A stretch of 40,620 nucleotides of DNA from Methanolinea sp. (GTDB lineage Archaea > Halobacteriota > Methanomicrobia > Methanomicrobiales > Methanospirillaceae), in contig JADFCY010000016.1 in assembly GCA_018263335.1 (NCBI GenBank), positions 1-40,620 on the forward strand, in the 5' to 3' direction. Made by a program: the position numbers and the translations under genes. Below, piece by piece: positions 8,432 through 17,718 of this stretch. A model generated the notes under the pieces. The model saw only the letters and a program-made list of their open reading frames with translations, was not told where the DNA came from and did no database searches. The stretch's first letter is position 1. Each line of letters opens with the position of its first letter.

Positions 8432-10789
8432 ATGAAGTGTGTGGCGATTCGTGAAAGGGAGGTCCTGGTCCTCTCTCTCGAAGGGAGGCTCGATGCGCAG
8501 GGGGCCATGGAGATCGAGGCATTGCTTAAAGGCCTCATCCTTGAGAGCGACAACACGATGGTCTTTGACATGTCGGGAGTCACCTATATGAGCAGCGCAG
8601 GGATCAGGACGATTGTTGCAACCGAGAAGCGGATGAAGGGGAAGGGTGGGCGCATCCACCTCTGCGGCCTCCAGCCCTACCCCCTCTCGGTCCTCGATAT
8701 GACAGGGTTTGCCAAGGTCCTCTCCATCCTCCCCACGCGGGATGATGCTGTCCTTGCCGCGGGGGCAACTGCAGCCTGTGACAGGGTGGCAGGAGACCAT
8801 ACCCCACTCAGGATTCGCACCCGCGGTGCGGAATTTGTGGTGGCCTTTACGGGGCAGAATGGCACAACGCTCTCGATTACCGGGTTTCCCCCAAATGGCG
8901 GGGTGCCCGGCAGAGGAGGGGGATCGGCAATTCCCGTCACGGTCTCAACATCCGCATGTTCTGTCGGGCAGGGTGCGCCGGGCCTCTTGGCCGACACGGA
9001 AGGGAGCCCGATGGGGGACCTGCTCACCATAGGAAATGCCGCTGCATGGCTTCTTCCCGGTGACCGGGATACCGTTGATTACCTGGTACTTGAAAAAAAA
9101 GTCGCCGATATCCCCATCACCGCTTCGTTTCTTCTCTCTCCTTTGGGACCCCCTGTAGCCGAAGTGCAGGTGAGGTCCGATACGCCAGAAGGAATTGCCC
9201 TTACCGATCTCTTCGATTCCCTCCATACGATCGCAAAAGAGGCGAGACCACACTACCTGGGTATTCTCTGCTTCTCGTTCTGTGCGGATTCACCGGACGT
9301 CCGGGTTCTTGGTCCCCGGACTGCAGATTCCAGCGTGGGGAATTTTCCCTCTGCAGCCTTCCTGGCCGGATGTGCCGTGGTGGTCGATACCGCCTTGTTC
9401 CCCCCAGATTTCAACGGCGTAATCGCCGACGCACTGGTCCGCCGCATGCCCGGCTTCCCGGACACGGTGCCAAGAGTGACCGCCCTGGTGTTTTCCGATC
9501 TCCCGGCAGAAGAGGATGCGGCCCCCGGCTCCTTGCTCGAACGAGGTCTCTCTTCGGGTGCGCCCGCCCTCCTCCGCCATCTCTCGCCCCGCACAAGGAT
9601 CAGCAGGGCAACACTTCGCCTCTTCGTTATCTCCGGTGTCCGGCTTCACACCGGCACAAGGATTGTTTTTGAAGGGGATGTCAGGGGATGGAACGCCGAC
9701 TATGAACGGATCACAAAGAGCGTTCATATTGACTGCTCGGAGGTGCATCTCCACCCGATATCAGGAGGCTATTCCGGGTCGCTTGTCTTCCGCGACGACG
9801 CATATGACCATACTGGCAGAAGGGAGATGCCGTTTGTCTTAAAGCTTGACCGATGGGAGAACATACAGGCGGAGATAGAGGGGTACGAGGGCCACGTGAA
9901 ACGGTATATCCAGAACAACGCTACCCAGGTTATCCAGAAGGCGCGAAGTGGCGGGTACGGTGGTATCCTCTATACCTTCGTTGGAATCGGGGGACCGCAG
10001 AGCCGCATCTTCTCGCTCGAGGAGTATTACCGGACCCATCCGACCGACGAGGTGCTGGCAATCTTCGATATCCTGTTCCGAAAGGTGCTCAGGTCATGGT
10101 ATGGCCAGCCACGGCTCCGGGACCTTCCCCTTTACCGGGTATACGGCGACATCTTCCGGTACGAGGACGTCTGCAATTGGGCGGAATCGCGCTATGGCAT
10201 CACCGCAGCCGATGAGGCAATCGATCTCCCATATGGACTGGGCAAGTCGGCAAACCCCCTGTACTTCATGGAACACACCCTCCCTGAACGCCGATCGCAG
10301 ATGTGGAGCGTGTATGAAGGGTCTGTTCACGGAGACCTGAACATGAGAAACGTGCTGATGGACGATGAGCGGAACCTGTGGCTCATCGACTTTGCGATGA
10401 CCGGGCATTCGCACATACTCCGGGATATTGCAAAGCTCGAATCGGTGCTGATGTGTGAGATGCTTCCCATCGAGACCGAGGAGCGCCTGCGCGACCTTGT
10501 CGCGCTGGAACGCCTACTTCTCGGCCCAAAAAGGCTTGGAGAGATCCCGGAACTCCCCAAAGGGGGTACTGACCCGGATATTGAAAAGGCGTTCAGGGTG
10601 GTCCAGCAGCTCAGACGGTACGCCGACACCATCACGCTGCTTGATGAAGACATCCACCAGTACTACCTTGCACTCCTCTATTACACCCTCTGTGTCCCGG
10701 CATTCGTCAGCGTAAATGAGTTCATGCGGGAGTTTGCCTGGATATCCTCCTCTTTCATGTGCGAGTCACTCATGTCGCACGGCGAATGA
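8432..10789 (+). CDS. STAS domain fused to an APH-like kinase domain
   Basis: A 785-residue multidomain protein. Residues 1-110 are a STAS domain of anti-sigma-factor-antagonist type (VFDMSGVTYMSSAGIR, including the Ser-Ser-Ala-Gly site where partner kinases phosphorylate). Residues about 115-410 are an unassigned alpha/beta region. Residues about 430-785 form an aminoglycoside-phosphotransferase-like kinase: Gly-rich loop GGYSGS at 445-450, Lys471 in FVLKLDR, catalytic loop VHGDLNMRNVL with D635 and N640, and Mg-binding D653 in LIDFAM. The kinase part resembles the 'ternary complex associated' kinase-like domains, by memory. The combination suggests a signalling scaffold in which a phosphorylatable STAS module and a kinase are on one chain. 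Targets are unknown. It is cytoplasmic, with no membrane segments. Confidence 0.8.
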   Translation: MKCVAIREREVLVLSLEGRLDAQGAMEIEALLKGLILESDNTMVFDMSGVTYMSSAGIRTIVATEKRMKGKGGRIHLCGLQPYPLSVLDMTGFAKVLSILPTRDDAVLAAGATAACDRVAGDHTPLRIRTRGAEFVVAFTGQNGTTLSITGFPPNGGVPGRGGGSAIPVTVSTSACSVGQGAPGLLADTEGSPMGDLLTIGNAAAWLLPGDRDTVDYLVLEKKVADIPITASFLLSPLGPPVAEVQVRSDTPEGIALTDLFDSLHTIAKEARPHYLGILCFSFCADSPDVRVLGPRTADSSVGNFPSAAFLAGCAVVVDTALFPPDFNGVIADALVRRMPGFPDTVPRVTALVFSDLPAEEDAAPGSLLERGLSSGAPALLRHLSPRTRISRATLRLFVISGVRLHTGTRIVFEGDVRGWNADYERITKSVHIDCSEVHLHPISGGYSGSLVFRDDAYDHTGRREMPFVLKLDRWENIQAEIEGYEGHVKRYIQNNATQVIQKARSGGYGGILYTFVGIGGPQSRIFSLEEYYRTHPTDEVLAIFDILFRKVLRSWYGQPRLRDLPLYRVYGDIFRYEDVCNWAESRYGITAADEAIDLPYGLGKSANPLYFMEHTLPERRSQMWSVYEGSVHGDLNMRNVLMDDERNLWLIDFAMTGHSHILRDIAKLESVLMCEMLPIETEERLRDLVALERLLLGPKRLGEIPELPKGGTDPDIEKAFRVVQQLRRYADTITLLDEDIHQYYLALLYYTLCVPAFVSVNEFMREFAWISSSFMCESLMSHGE

Positions 10790-11112
10790 TCTCCCCTTGG
10801 GGTGCCCGCGAATCCCGGGAGGAAAGGGTGAATGGGATCAGGAACAGAGAGTCACCTTCGACGAAGGGCCCCTGGCGCGGATGAAATGGGATGCCGGGTC
10901 TTTCCCTTCAGCCAGGAAAGATACCTCAACGATACAGTTTTCCAGCCCTCCTGGCTGCAAAAGGAGACGGGAAACGCTCCCGCAGTGGTATATTCCAGTT
11001 GCCCTGAAACGGCTTTTCGTACCTGTCTGCCCCGCCATGGTCATGTGGTCTGCAGAATAGACATTTCCATTTGACGTCTTCCGAATGGCATTCTGTTCAT
11101 TTTCGCAAAAAT

Positions 11113-11120
11113 TCTTATAA
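11113..11120 (+). promoter_or_regulatory. TATA box for the DUF350 gene
   Basis: TCTTATAA lies 37 nt before the start codon at 11157, the right distance for archaeal box A. A Shine-Dalgarno run (GGTGAGGTG, 11142-11150) lies between. The preceding gap 10790-11112 has no recognised gene. Confidence 0.55.
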
Positions 11121-11156
11121 CCCCTCTGACTGAATGAATCAGGTGAGGTGTAACAG

Positions 11157-11639
11157 ATGGACATCGTGAATGCATTCGTTGGCCTAATACAGCTCCTCAT
11201 TGCCATCCTCATGGCAGTGGCAGCCCTCTACATCGGGTATTCCACGTTCTCGAAGATCACCAGGGGAATGGACGAGGCCGCTGAACTGAAAAAAGGCAAT
11301 GTGGCGGTGGGAATCATCATCGCATCCATCCTCTTTGCAATCGCAATCGTGGTCCAGGCCGGAATCGCCGGGATCTCGATCGGCATCATGAATGCCCTCC
11401 AGGGGGACTGGTTCTCGCTTATCGCCGCAGTGATCCAGCTGATCCTCGGCATCATCCTGGCGGTCGCGGTCAGCTACTTTGCCCTGAACGTCATGGACAA
11501 GCTCACGAAGGGGATCGACGAGTTCGAGGAATTGAAGAAAGGAAATGTCGCGGTAGCCCTGCTGATGGCAGGCGTCATCATTGCAACCGCCGTGATCATC
11601 CAGTCCGGGGTCATCGGTATCACATCGGCGCTGATTTAA
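11157..11639 (+). CDS. DUF350 integral membrane protein, duplicated
   Basis: A 160-residue membrane protein made of two tandem DUF350 units. Each unit has a long hydrophobic helix, then an amphipathic stretch (FSKITRGMDEAAELKKGNVA; DKLTKGIDEFEELKKGNVAV), then a second hydrophobic helix, giving four membrane spans. The repeated ELKKGNVAV motif marks the duplication. The family is widespread in bacteria and archaea and has no firmly known function. It is preceded by its own TATA box and ribosome binding site, so it is probably transcribed alone. Confidence 0.85.
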   Translation: MDIVNAFVGLIQLLIAILMAVAALYIGYSTFSKITRGMDEAAELKKGNVAVGIIIASILFAIAIVVQAGIAGISIGIMNALQGDWFSLIAAVIQLILGIILAVAVSYFALNVMDKLTKGIDEFEELKKGNVAVALLMAGVIIATAVIIQSGVIGITSALI

Positions 11640-11900
11640 CTCAACAAATTTTTCTGACGCAAATCATCACATCCCGGGTGACACCGGGGCCGGTGGCCGT
11701 TTTCGACCACCCCTCCCCACCTGGATTGTCCAAGGTTTTCATTGAGGTGAATCTGCTTTTTTAGTATCTATCACAATCCAGGCCTCATGAAAGGATATCC
11801 ATCATCCGCATGAGGCGACAGGGAAGTGAGGAATTGCCCGGGTATGAGAGATGATGAGCGCTGCGACAAGGGTGAAAAGAGGAAATTTTCTGGCCTGTTA

Positions 11901-12476
11901 TTATTTCCCGAGGAATTTTTTGAGGACCCCGGGGACACCGGCCGCATCCTTCTGCGATCCCAGGACCCGCTCTGCCAGGCGTGAGGCATCCGGTGACGAC
12001 TGCATCGCCATCTTCGACTGATCCCCAAGGAGACTGGCGAGGCCCTGCTGGTCCACCTGTTTTCCACCCATGCTCTTCGTGACGTACCCCATGATCATCG
12101 GGGTCGCAATGGCAAGGATCTTCTCGACAACTGCCGGGGGAAGCCCGGTCTTCTGTGCAATCGCATTCGAGATCGGCGCCATCTGGCTCCCGAGAATACT
12201 GTGTGCCATCCCTGAACCGCCGGATGCGGCGGAACTGCCGAGAAAGCCGCCCAGGTTGTCAAGCGGGTTGCTCCCCCCCATCTGCCCCATCATTGACGTG
12301 ATCATGTCTGCTCCACCCGGTTTCTGTGCGGTCTGTGCCATGGAGCCCATGATCATGGGAAGGCCCATGTCAAGTGCGGATTGCACACTCTTCTCATCAG
12401 AGCCGACAGATTTGCTGATCAGCGAGAGGTTGTCCCCTGTCGCCACCTGTTTCATGAGATCTGCGATGATGTCCAT
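11901..12476 (-). CDS. DUF937 family protein
   Basis: A 191-residue protein matching the DUF937 pattern. The N-terminal helical domain has LISKSVGSDEKSVQSALDMG and PMIMGSMA. A Gly/Ser/Met-rich linker follows (about 55-95), then a second related helical domain (LPPAVVEKILAIATPMIMGY). The twin PMIMG motifs show an internal duplication. No signal peptide or membrane span is present, and function is unknown. It is convergent with the DUF350 gene. The gap 11640-11900 holds nothing else recognised. Confidence 0.75.
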   Translation of the reverse strand: MDIIADLMKQVATGDNLSLISKSVGSDEKSVQSALDMGLPMIMGSMAQTAQKPGGADMITSMMGQMGGSNPLDNLGGFLGSSAASGGSGMAHSILGSQMAPISNAIAQKTGLPPAVVEKILAIATPMIMGYVTKSMGGKQVDQQGLASLLGDQSKMAMQSSPDASRLAERVLGSQKDAAGVPGVLKKFLGK

Positions 12477-12620
12477 ACTGCATGTGAATCAGCAATGGTG
12501 TAGATATAGGTATGCAGCAGTCATTCGGGCAGTGAATAATCCATGGGAAAAAGGAGGATCGATCAGATCCCAGTGGCAACCCGCGAACACTCTTTAAAAA
12601 AAAGAGGGGTATGAAACCCT

Positions 12621-13659
12621 TCACCTCACGTACACACGGCGCGAGGCGGTGCTCTTCCCCGCGGAGTTCTCGACCATGAGGGAGACTGTGTATGCCCCCG
12701 GCGTCGTGAACGTGTGTGTGGGGTTCCTGATGCTCGAGGTTTCACCATCACAAAAGTCCCATTCCCATGAGTTCGGGGCATTGAAGGACATGTCGGTGAA
12801 CGAAACGGTCAACGGTGCAACGCCCATGCTCCTGCTCATCGCAAAGAATGAGATTGGAGCCATGCCGGGTCTTGCGGGCACGGGGGGAGATTGCATGCCA
12901 GTAGGTGTAGGGGTTGCGGTCGGGGACGCTTTGACGGGCTTGTAAATGGCAGCAGCCCCTCTCACCCATACAAAGGACGAATGCGTGCTGCTCCCCCCGT
13001 GGTTTTGGACCTTCAGAGTGACGGTATATGTCCCGGTCCCGGTATAGGTATGCTCGGGGTTCTGGTCGGTTGAATTACTCCCATCACCGAAATCCCCCTG
13101 CCATGCGAGGGGTGTACCCATTGAGCGATCGGTGAACAAAACGGTCATTGGTGAGATCCCTGACATCGGAGAACGTTGTCATGGCGCGGTACCCGATCCC
13201 TTCAGGATAGGGATACCCATTCGGGGGGTTTATGAACGTGGTGGCTTGGTGCACGCGTTCCCGGGGGGCCTTCTGAATACCTCCATATCTCCGCACGCAT
13301 GTCATTCGACCATTCGATCACCTCCTCCTGGGAAGGCGGTGTGTGGTTGGGAAGCACAAGCGGTGGCGGCGGCGATCCCGACGGCGAGGTCAGGAACGAG
13401 AGTGTCCAGTTTTCAGCGAATACCCCCCGCGCCTTCATGGCCTGCACGACGAAATACAGGATATTCCGGCCTGTCCCCACATTCAGGTCGCCGTGAAACG
13501 CCGGGACGGACCATGCATAGTTGTTCTGGGGGTCACCAAACCCGCCATCGCTTATTTTCACTCACTCCGGGCAGGAGAGTCCTCGCCTGCAGATGCTCCC
13601 GTGCAGGCGAGGAGAAGGATCCCAGTAAGCATTACCGCATACCAGTGTCCTTTGTTCAC
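12621..13659 (-). pseudogene. propeller-like/PKD secreted protein, frameshifted and deleted
   Basis: Minus-strand pieces in three frames join into one broken gene. A GTG at 13659 starts a lipoprotein-like leader (AVMLTGILLLACTG) that ends at TGA 13558-13560. The next frame takes over at once and encodes KISDGGFGDPQNNYAWSVPA and GDLNVGTGRN, typical of the first blade of a large archaeal secreted propeller family. A second shift lies in the G-run near 13263-13268. A third, around 13160-13190, jumps to the last frame, apparently after loss of the middle of the gene. The final open part (13166-12621) carries two PKD domains (FGDGSNSTDQNPEHTY; FCDGETSSIRNPTHTF) joined by a TPTP linker. The PKD part alone has no leader and is unlikely to be exported. 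Confidence 0.75.
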
Positions 13660-13693
13660 GTTCAGGTGCAAGTGTTGAACCATCGTGAGAAAA

Positions 13694-14319
13694 CCCCTTC
13701 CAATCGACAGTTGCGCATTCCGCAGGGGACTCTCTTCCGGTATCCGCATCAACTCTCCTTCCGGGGCCGACTGTGGCTGCAGGAAAACCCATCGATGGGG
13801 TATTCAACATTGCGATCTTTGCACCTGTACCTCGTCACCGCCCGTAACTAGCGCCACGTGGCAGCTTGCAAATCCTGGTGTGATGAATCCTCACTTCGGT
13901 TCCCTGACTCTCCCACCCCTTTCCCTTCAGGACACTGGGCGTTACTGGACGCTCAATTCCGCACTGTTTCGTTCCTTGCCACCTTGATCGAAAACAGGTA
14001 ATCGTTTTTTTTCAGATTACCCGGAATAAAGTTTTCGCCGTTCCCTCTCCCCTCGCATTCGCATATTCTGCGTTTTTTCCCATTGGCAAGCGCTGTGTGG
14101 GGATCCTAAATTAAGAATGCAGAGGCATGCCCGGAAAAGATCAGTGCCGCACTCCCTCCCCGTTTTTATCGCATGGTGCAGGTGATCTGGCTATGCGATG
14201 ACAGTGAAACACCAGGTATGGGAAGAGCACCCCTGGTTTTCTCCTGCCAGGGATGCGCTCTCTCTTTTGCCTAGGTATTAAAGAAAAATATAGAACAGTG
14301 AGTCAGGAGGGGTAGGACT
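13694..14319. other. non-coding stretch
   Basis: Between the propeller/PKD pseudogene and the histone gene no supported coding region was seen. Only a 10-bp palindrome GCCACGTGGC near 13853-13862 stands out. It may contain decayed upstream sequence of the pseudogene. Confidence 0.4.
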
Positions 14320-14526
14320 TCACATGGACTTTGTGGCAAGTATGACGTCCTCTTCCTTGATGGTCTTTCGTCCTGCATGCATCGCGAGCTTGTTCGCTTC
14401 CTTGACAAGTTCTGCAATGTAATCTTCTGCCTTTGCGACAAGAGCAGCGGCGGCGTCACTTCCGACACGCTCTGCTCCACTCTGCTTTGCAATTCTTACA
14501 ACTGCTGCAATAGGTAAATCTGCCAC
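14320..14526 (-). CDS. archaeal histone (HMf type)
   Basis: A 68-residue archaeal histone. The protein begins MADLPIAAVVRIAKQSGAER, the usual first helix and loop, and the rest follows the single histone fold: a long central helix (AAALVAKAEDYIAELVKEAN) and the last helix with RKTIKEEDVILA. Dimers of such proteins wrap DNA and assemble into longer histone stacks. The length is normal, and no extension or tail is present. The start codon is GTG at 14524-14526, preceded by a GAGGT ribosome binding site about 10 nt upstream. It is a monocistronic gene with a clear TATA region. Confidence 0.97.
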   Translation of the reverse strand: MADLPIAAVVRIAKQSGAERVGSDAAAALVAKAEDYIAELVKEANKLAMHAGRKTIKEEDVILATKSM

Positions 14527-14552
14527 CTTGATTACCTCAAAAGTATAAAGAG

Positions 14553-14571
14553 ATTATATAGTATTTATAAA
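14553..14571 (-). promoter_or_regulatory. TATA region of the histone gene
   Basis: On the minus strand this reads as TTTATAAATA followed by CTATATAAT, 27-45 nt upstream of the histone GTG start. It is a strong archaeal box A and fits a highly expressed gene. Confidence 0.65.
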
Positions 14572-14819
14572 TTGCCGTCCCATTGCCTCAAAAGAGGGTG
14601 ATAATCACCGGGAAATCAGGGATGAACCCTTTTTGGACACATACACTGCCGGAGATCCCCATGCACATTCTCTCCCCTTTTCTCCTCTCTTCGGAACGTA
14701 TCTTCTCTCTCTCGACAATGAGATATCTCTTGGGGACGAGTGAAACGAGTTATCTTGTCCCCATCCTTTGATTGCAGGCTGCTTCACATGGTGACTTTTT
14801 GGCGCCCGCATCCTCTCAA

Positions 14820-15017
14820 TCATGCGGGCCCGGCGATGGTCATGCCTTGAAGAGAGGGCATGGGATGTCCATTGTCGAAGAAGGAAGGGACTTCACCTGG
14901 AACCGTGCCTGACCTTGTACCGGGAGTACTGACCATGACCGTGACTGTCTCTTGTCTGTGAGAGATCAGCATCGCATCCATTCCTAAAACCCGCACGATC
15001 ATCTTTATCCCTTCCAA
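14820..15017 (-). CDS. small hypothetical protein
   Basis: A 65-codon frame (or 60 from the second ATG at 15002) divergent from the GYD-domain gene, sharing its short upstream region. The first part (MIVRVLGMDAMLISHRQETVTVMV) is strand-like; the second is Gly/Pro/Ser-rich. No family is recognised. It may be a real small gene or a chance open frame. The stretch 14572-14819 beyond it has no supported gene. Confidence 0.25.
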   Translation of the reverse strand: MEGIKMIVRVLGMDAMLISHRQETVTVMVSTPGTRSGTVPGEVPSFFDNGHPMPSLQGMTIAGPA

Positions 15018-15033
15018 TCACCATCCACCCATC

Positions 15034-15324
15034 ATGCCATGCTTTATCATCCTTGGAAAACTGAGCGACCGGGCTATCGAGAGAATGAAAGACGCAAAAG
15101 AGCGGGATTCCCAGGCAAAGAAGATCATCGAGGACGCAGGCGGGACACTCATCTCCTACTATTACACGATCGGCCGGTATGATATCGTCGCAATCGTCAA
15201 CCTGCCATCAGAAGAGATCCTTGCAAAAGTCCTCATCGGGATCGGCAAATGCGGGACGATCAGCACTGAGACCATGACTGCACTCCTGCCCGAGCAGATA
15301 TACAGGATGGCGAAGGGGACATAA
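15034..15324 (+). CDS. GYD domain protein
   Basis: A 96-residue GYD-domain protein (ferredoxin-like alpha/beta fold). It begins with FIILGKLSDRAIERMKDA, then AKKIIEDAGGTLISYYYTIG, then the name-giving GRYDIVAIVNLPSEE, and ends LLPEQIYRMAKG. It is a stand-alone domain of normal length. Members are small, often homo-oligomeric and of unknown function; no cofactor ligand is evident. The ATG at 15034 matches family starts. Confidence 0.9.
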   Translation: MPCFIILGKLSDRAIERMKDAKERDSQAKKIIEDAGGTLISYYYTIGRYDIVAIVNLPSEEILAKVLIGIGKCGTISTETMTALLPEQIYRMAKGT

Positions 15325-15660
15325 AAAAATTTACAGTGTTTTCCGCAATAGCCGGGCCCCCAATCCCTGACCGGGGCTTCGCCCTTGTGCCCCTGTAATG
15401 GAATGGCAGGTCCATTCCCTTACGGGTCCCGCCGGGTGGACCGGTCCCTCTCAAGGTTCATTCATCCATCCAATTGAGTGTGTGGCCATAACACGCAATA
15501 ATCTCCCCTCCATGTCGGGGCGTTGCTATCCGGGAGAGGAGGAGAATCAGAGACAGATGTAGCAATGCGCGGGGTCGCGCAATTTCCCTCCGCTTTGCCC
15601 GGTAAACCCCAGAAACCTGATTACCTCTCACAGCTCCTGTTACGTGGAAGCGTTCGTGAA
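15325..15660. other. non-coding stretch with a weak inverted repeat
   Basis: No supported gene. An A-run follows the GYD stop. Near 15409-15445 a GGTCCA/TGGACC pair could form a stem around a GC-rich loop. Confidence 0.3.
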
Positions 15661-16533
15661 ATGAGAGCCAGGGCGGTGTATGCATTTCTTGTCAAATCAA
15701 TTGCATTCAACATTGTGCTCGGTGCAGCACTTGTCTCCCTTTTCATAGCCCCCGGGGTTCTCCTGCCGGGGACAAGGGTCGGCGGAGACCTCTCCTGCGA
15801 CGACTGCCGGGAGCTCCTTTCCGATTTCAATCAAGGCAGAGTGTGACAGGGGGCATTCCCCCCAGGAGGACACGATAGGAGGCGATCGGCATTCAACCAG
15901 GGCCCTGCGCTCCTTTTGATCACTGACTATATCCCGCGTGGGCCGCTTCTGTTTATCCGGTCAAACCAGACGGGTACCATGCGGAATATCTCAGTCGATG
16001 CGATCCCTGGCGAGGGGAGGGCCCCTGTCCAGACGACACCCCCGATGGGGATTGTCTTCCAGGAGGCGGCGAATACTCCGGTAGTGGTTGCCGTGGGGAG
16101 GACCGGCACTAATCTTGCGGGGAAGGATATCATATTTTCCATCGAACCGGGAGGGATGATCCCAACGGTCGATGGGGCAAGCGCGGGAGCCCTGATGACG
16201 ATCTTCGTTGAATCTGCCCTGTCAGGACGAGAGATCCGCCAGGATATCACGATCACGGGAACGATCAACGCGGATGGACGGATCGGCGCCATTGGAGGTG
16301 TGGTTGAGAAGGCATACGCATCAAAAGAGGCGGGAAAGACCCTTCTCCTCCTCCCCAAAGAGAATGCTGCCGTCACCAGGGTTCCGGAATGGTCGCGTAC
16401 CCTTCCCGGGATCACCGCGATGGATCCCGCCCCAGGTACAATTGATGCAAAAACACTGATCGAACAGGCGATTGGGATCCGGGTGGAATACGTGAACACC
16501 ATCGGAGAGGTGGAAGGCTTCTTGCTCACATGA
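15661..16533 (+). pseudogene. S16 (Lon-like) protease gene with in-frame TGA
   Basis: One frame is open from ATG 15661 to TGA 16531-16533 except for a TGA at 15844-15846. Before that stop lies a membrane anchor (about residues 7-35, SIAFNIVLGAALVSLFIAPG) and a short segment with CDDC. After it lies a complete S16 proteolytic domain: catalytic Ser in VDGASAGALMT (residue 89 counted from a possible TTG start at 15916) and Lys in GGVVEKAYAS (residue 132), the Ser-Lys dyad of Lon. Archaeal anchored S16 proteins usually have a long spacer between anchor and protease domain; here it is only a few dozen codons, suggesting an internal deletion as well as the stop. Alternatively the S16 domain is translated alone from TTG 15916; an AGGAGG run at 15876-15881 lies upstream. 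Activity cannot be excluded. Confidence 0.6.
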
Positions 16534-16668
16534 TCTTCGCCGGGTTCTCCTTGCAACCGCACTGCTTCAGTATCCCGAAAAGATTTTTTGCTTCCCAATG
16601 ACCCGGGATTCCCTCCGCCGTCCATTCGGTTCATCGGACACGTTCAATTCGCGAAAGACATATGATAT

Positions 16669-16779
16669 ATGGAGCAGGTAAAATTTGGTGAGGCACCTGC
16701 CTGCGGAAGCAGTTGCAGACAGTTCCCTGCCCTTCGCCTGCCATGCATCGACTGTCAGGGCGCACCCGTTCTTTCTTGA
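16669..16779 (+). CDS. possible Cys-rich small ORF
   Basis: A 36-codon frame starting MEQVKFGEAPACGSSC and containing a CIDC pair, so four cysteines in a CxxxC...CxxC pattern. An AT-rich run lies just before the ATG. It may be a micro-protein or the head of a truncated gene. The rest of 16534-16875 has no recognised feature. Confidence 0.25.
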   Translation: MEQVKFGEAPACGSSCRQFPALRLPCIDCQGAPVLS

Positions 16780-16875
16780 CAGGATACCCCCAATCAGAGT
16801 AGTCCCTTCATGACATCTCTTGGTCGATCCTGATCACTATACGGCGAGGGGATCAGAGTCCTCGTTCCGGATGCA

Positions 16876-17293
16876 TTAATTGGTGAGAGAGACCTGAACG
16901 ATCACCTTCACCCCGATGCACACCGTCGATAAAACCACGATCCCCTGCTCCTGTATTTCGACTTCGATCCGCGTGTTCACCTCGTTGAGTTCCGCATCAG
17001 GGATACCTGGCCCGGTGAACCGGAAGTTGACAACGTGTAGGGAGACCGGGAATGCGATCTCGAGTTCCGGGCAGACTCAACCTGCCGGGCAAGGGAGTGC
17101 GCCTGGTCGATGTTCTGGCGGATAAGTCGCCCGTATTTTGCCGTCTCGTGCTCCCTGAAGGCAATCCACGCCCTGGGGGCGTGGAAATCGCGCGAGAGCC
17201 CGGACCCGTAATCTGAGAGCAATGGCACGTCGACGCCCTTCAGGCGACAAACGCCCTGTCTGCGTGGAACCACCACTGCTCTATTTCAGCAAT
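16876..17293 (-). pseudogene. unidentified gene remnant with two frameshifts
   Basis: On the minus strand three frames succeed each other without a gap. A short stretch (EIEQWWFHADRAFVA) ends near 17240. Then comes a clear protein-like stretch with LKGVDVPLLSDYGSG and AWIAFREHETAKYGRLIRQN. After a second shift near 17060 a beta-rich end (PELEIAFPVSLHVVNFRF ... VKVIVQVSLTN) reaches TAA 16876-16878. Two independent frameshifts and no start codon mark it as decayed. The helical middle followed by a beta-rich end resembles an extracytoplasmic domain, but no family was recognised. Confidence 0.55.
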
Positions 17294-17306
17294 ACTTCGC
17301 AAGCGA

Positions 17307-17658
17307 ATGCATGTCGCGTATGGCGCGATGCCGACGTTCATCTGCCACGGGACATTACCTCTCGTGGTGAAGGAGGCACACAAGAAAGGGACTGCGCTCG
17401 TTGAGGTCACGTGGCCGGATGCGGGAACGGTATCCGGCAGCGGTGACATAAAGGTCTATACCCTTCGGGGAGGAGTGATGGTGCGGACCATCCACAAGGG
17501 GTCGTGCGAGGCCTGCGAGCCTGCCTGCCTTGCACTCTTCTCCTGGAAAGAGTTACATCACCTGCTTCGCAGGGCGGATTCGGGTGGTGGACCCACATGA
17601 CCCCAATGAAGTGATACCCGAAGATATCCTCACAGAGATCCTGATGCCGGCACGCTGA
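17307..17658 (+). pseudogene. GyrI-like small-molecule-binding domain, frameshifted
   Basis: The frame from 17307 reads KKGTALVEVTWPDAGTVSGS and GDIKVYTLRGGVMVRTIHKG, followed by LALFSW, the core of a GyrI-like (SOUL/BacR effector) domain. After about 17555 that frame becomes nonsense, while the next frame gives GRIRVVDPHDPNEVIPEDIL and TEILMPAR to TGA 17656-17658, the usual end of the domain. A single frameshift therefore splits it. The N-terminal part is also eroded and runs into the oppositely oriented remnant. Intact relatives bind small amphipathic or cationic molecules and are often the effector half of a regulator. Confidence 0.75.
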
Positions 17659-17718
17659 GGGCCAACCATTCAGAGACTGGGGCCACGAAGAACCCCCCCC
17701 TTGGGGAACCCGGCTCCT

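Noticed and set aside
10832-11074. Open frames on both strands between the kinase fusion and DUF350 genes
   Set aside because: Neither reads as a known protein, and they overlap the likely promoter region of the DUF350 gene.
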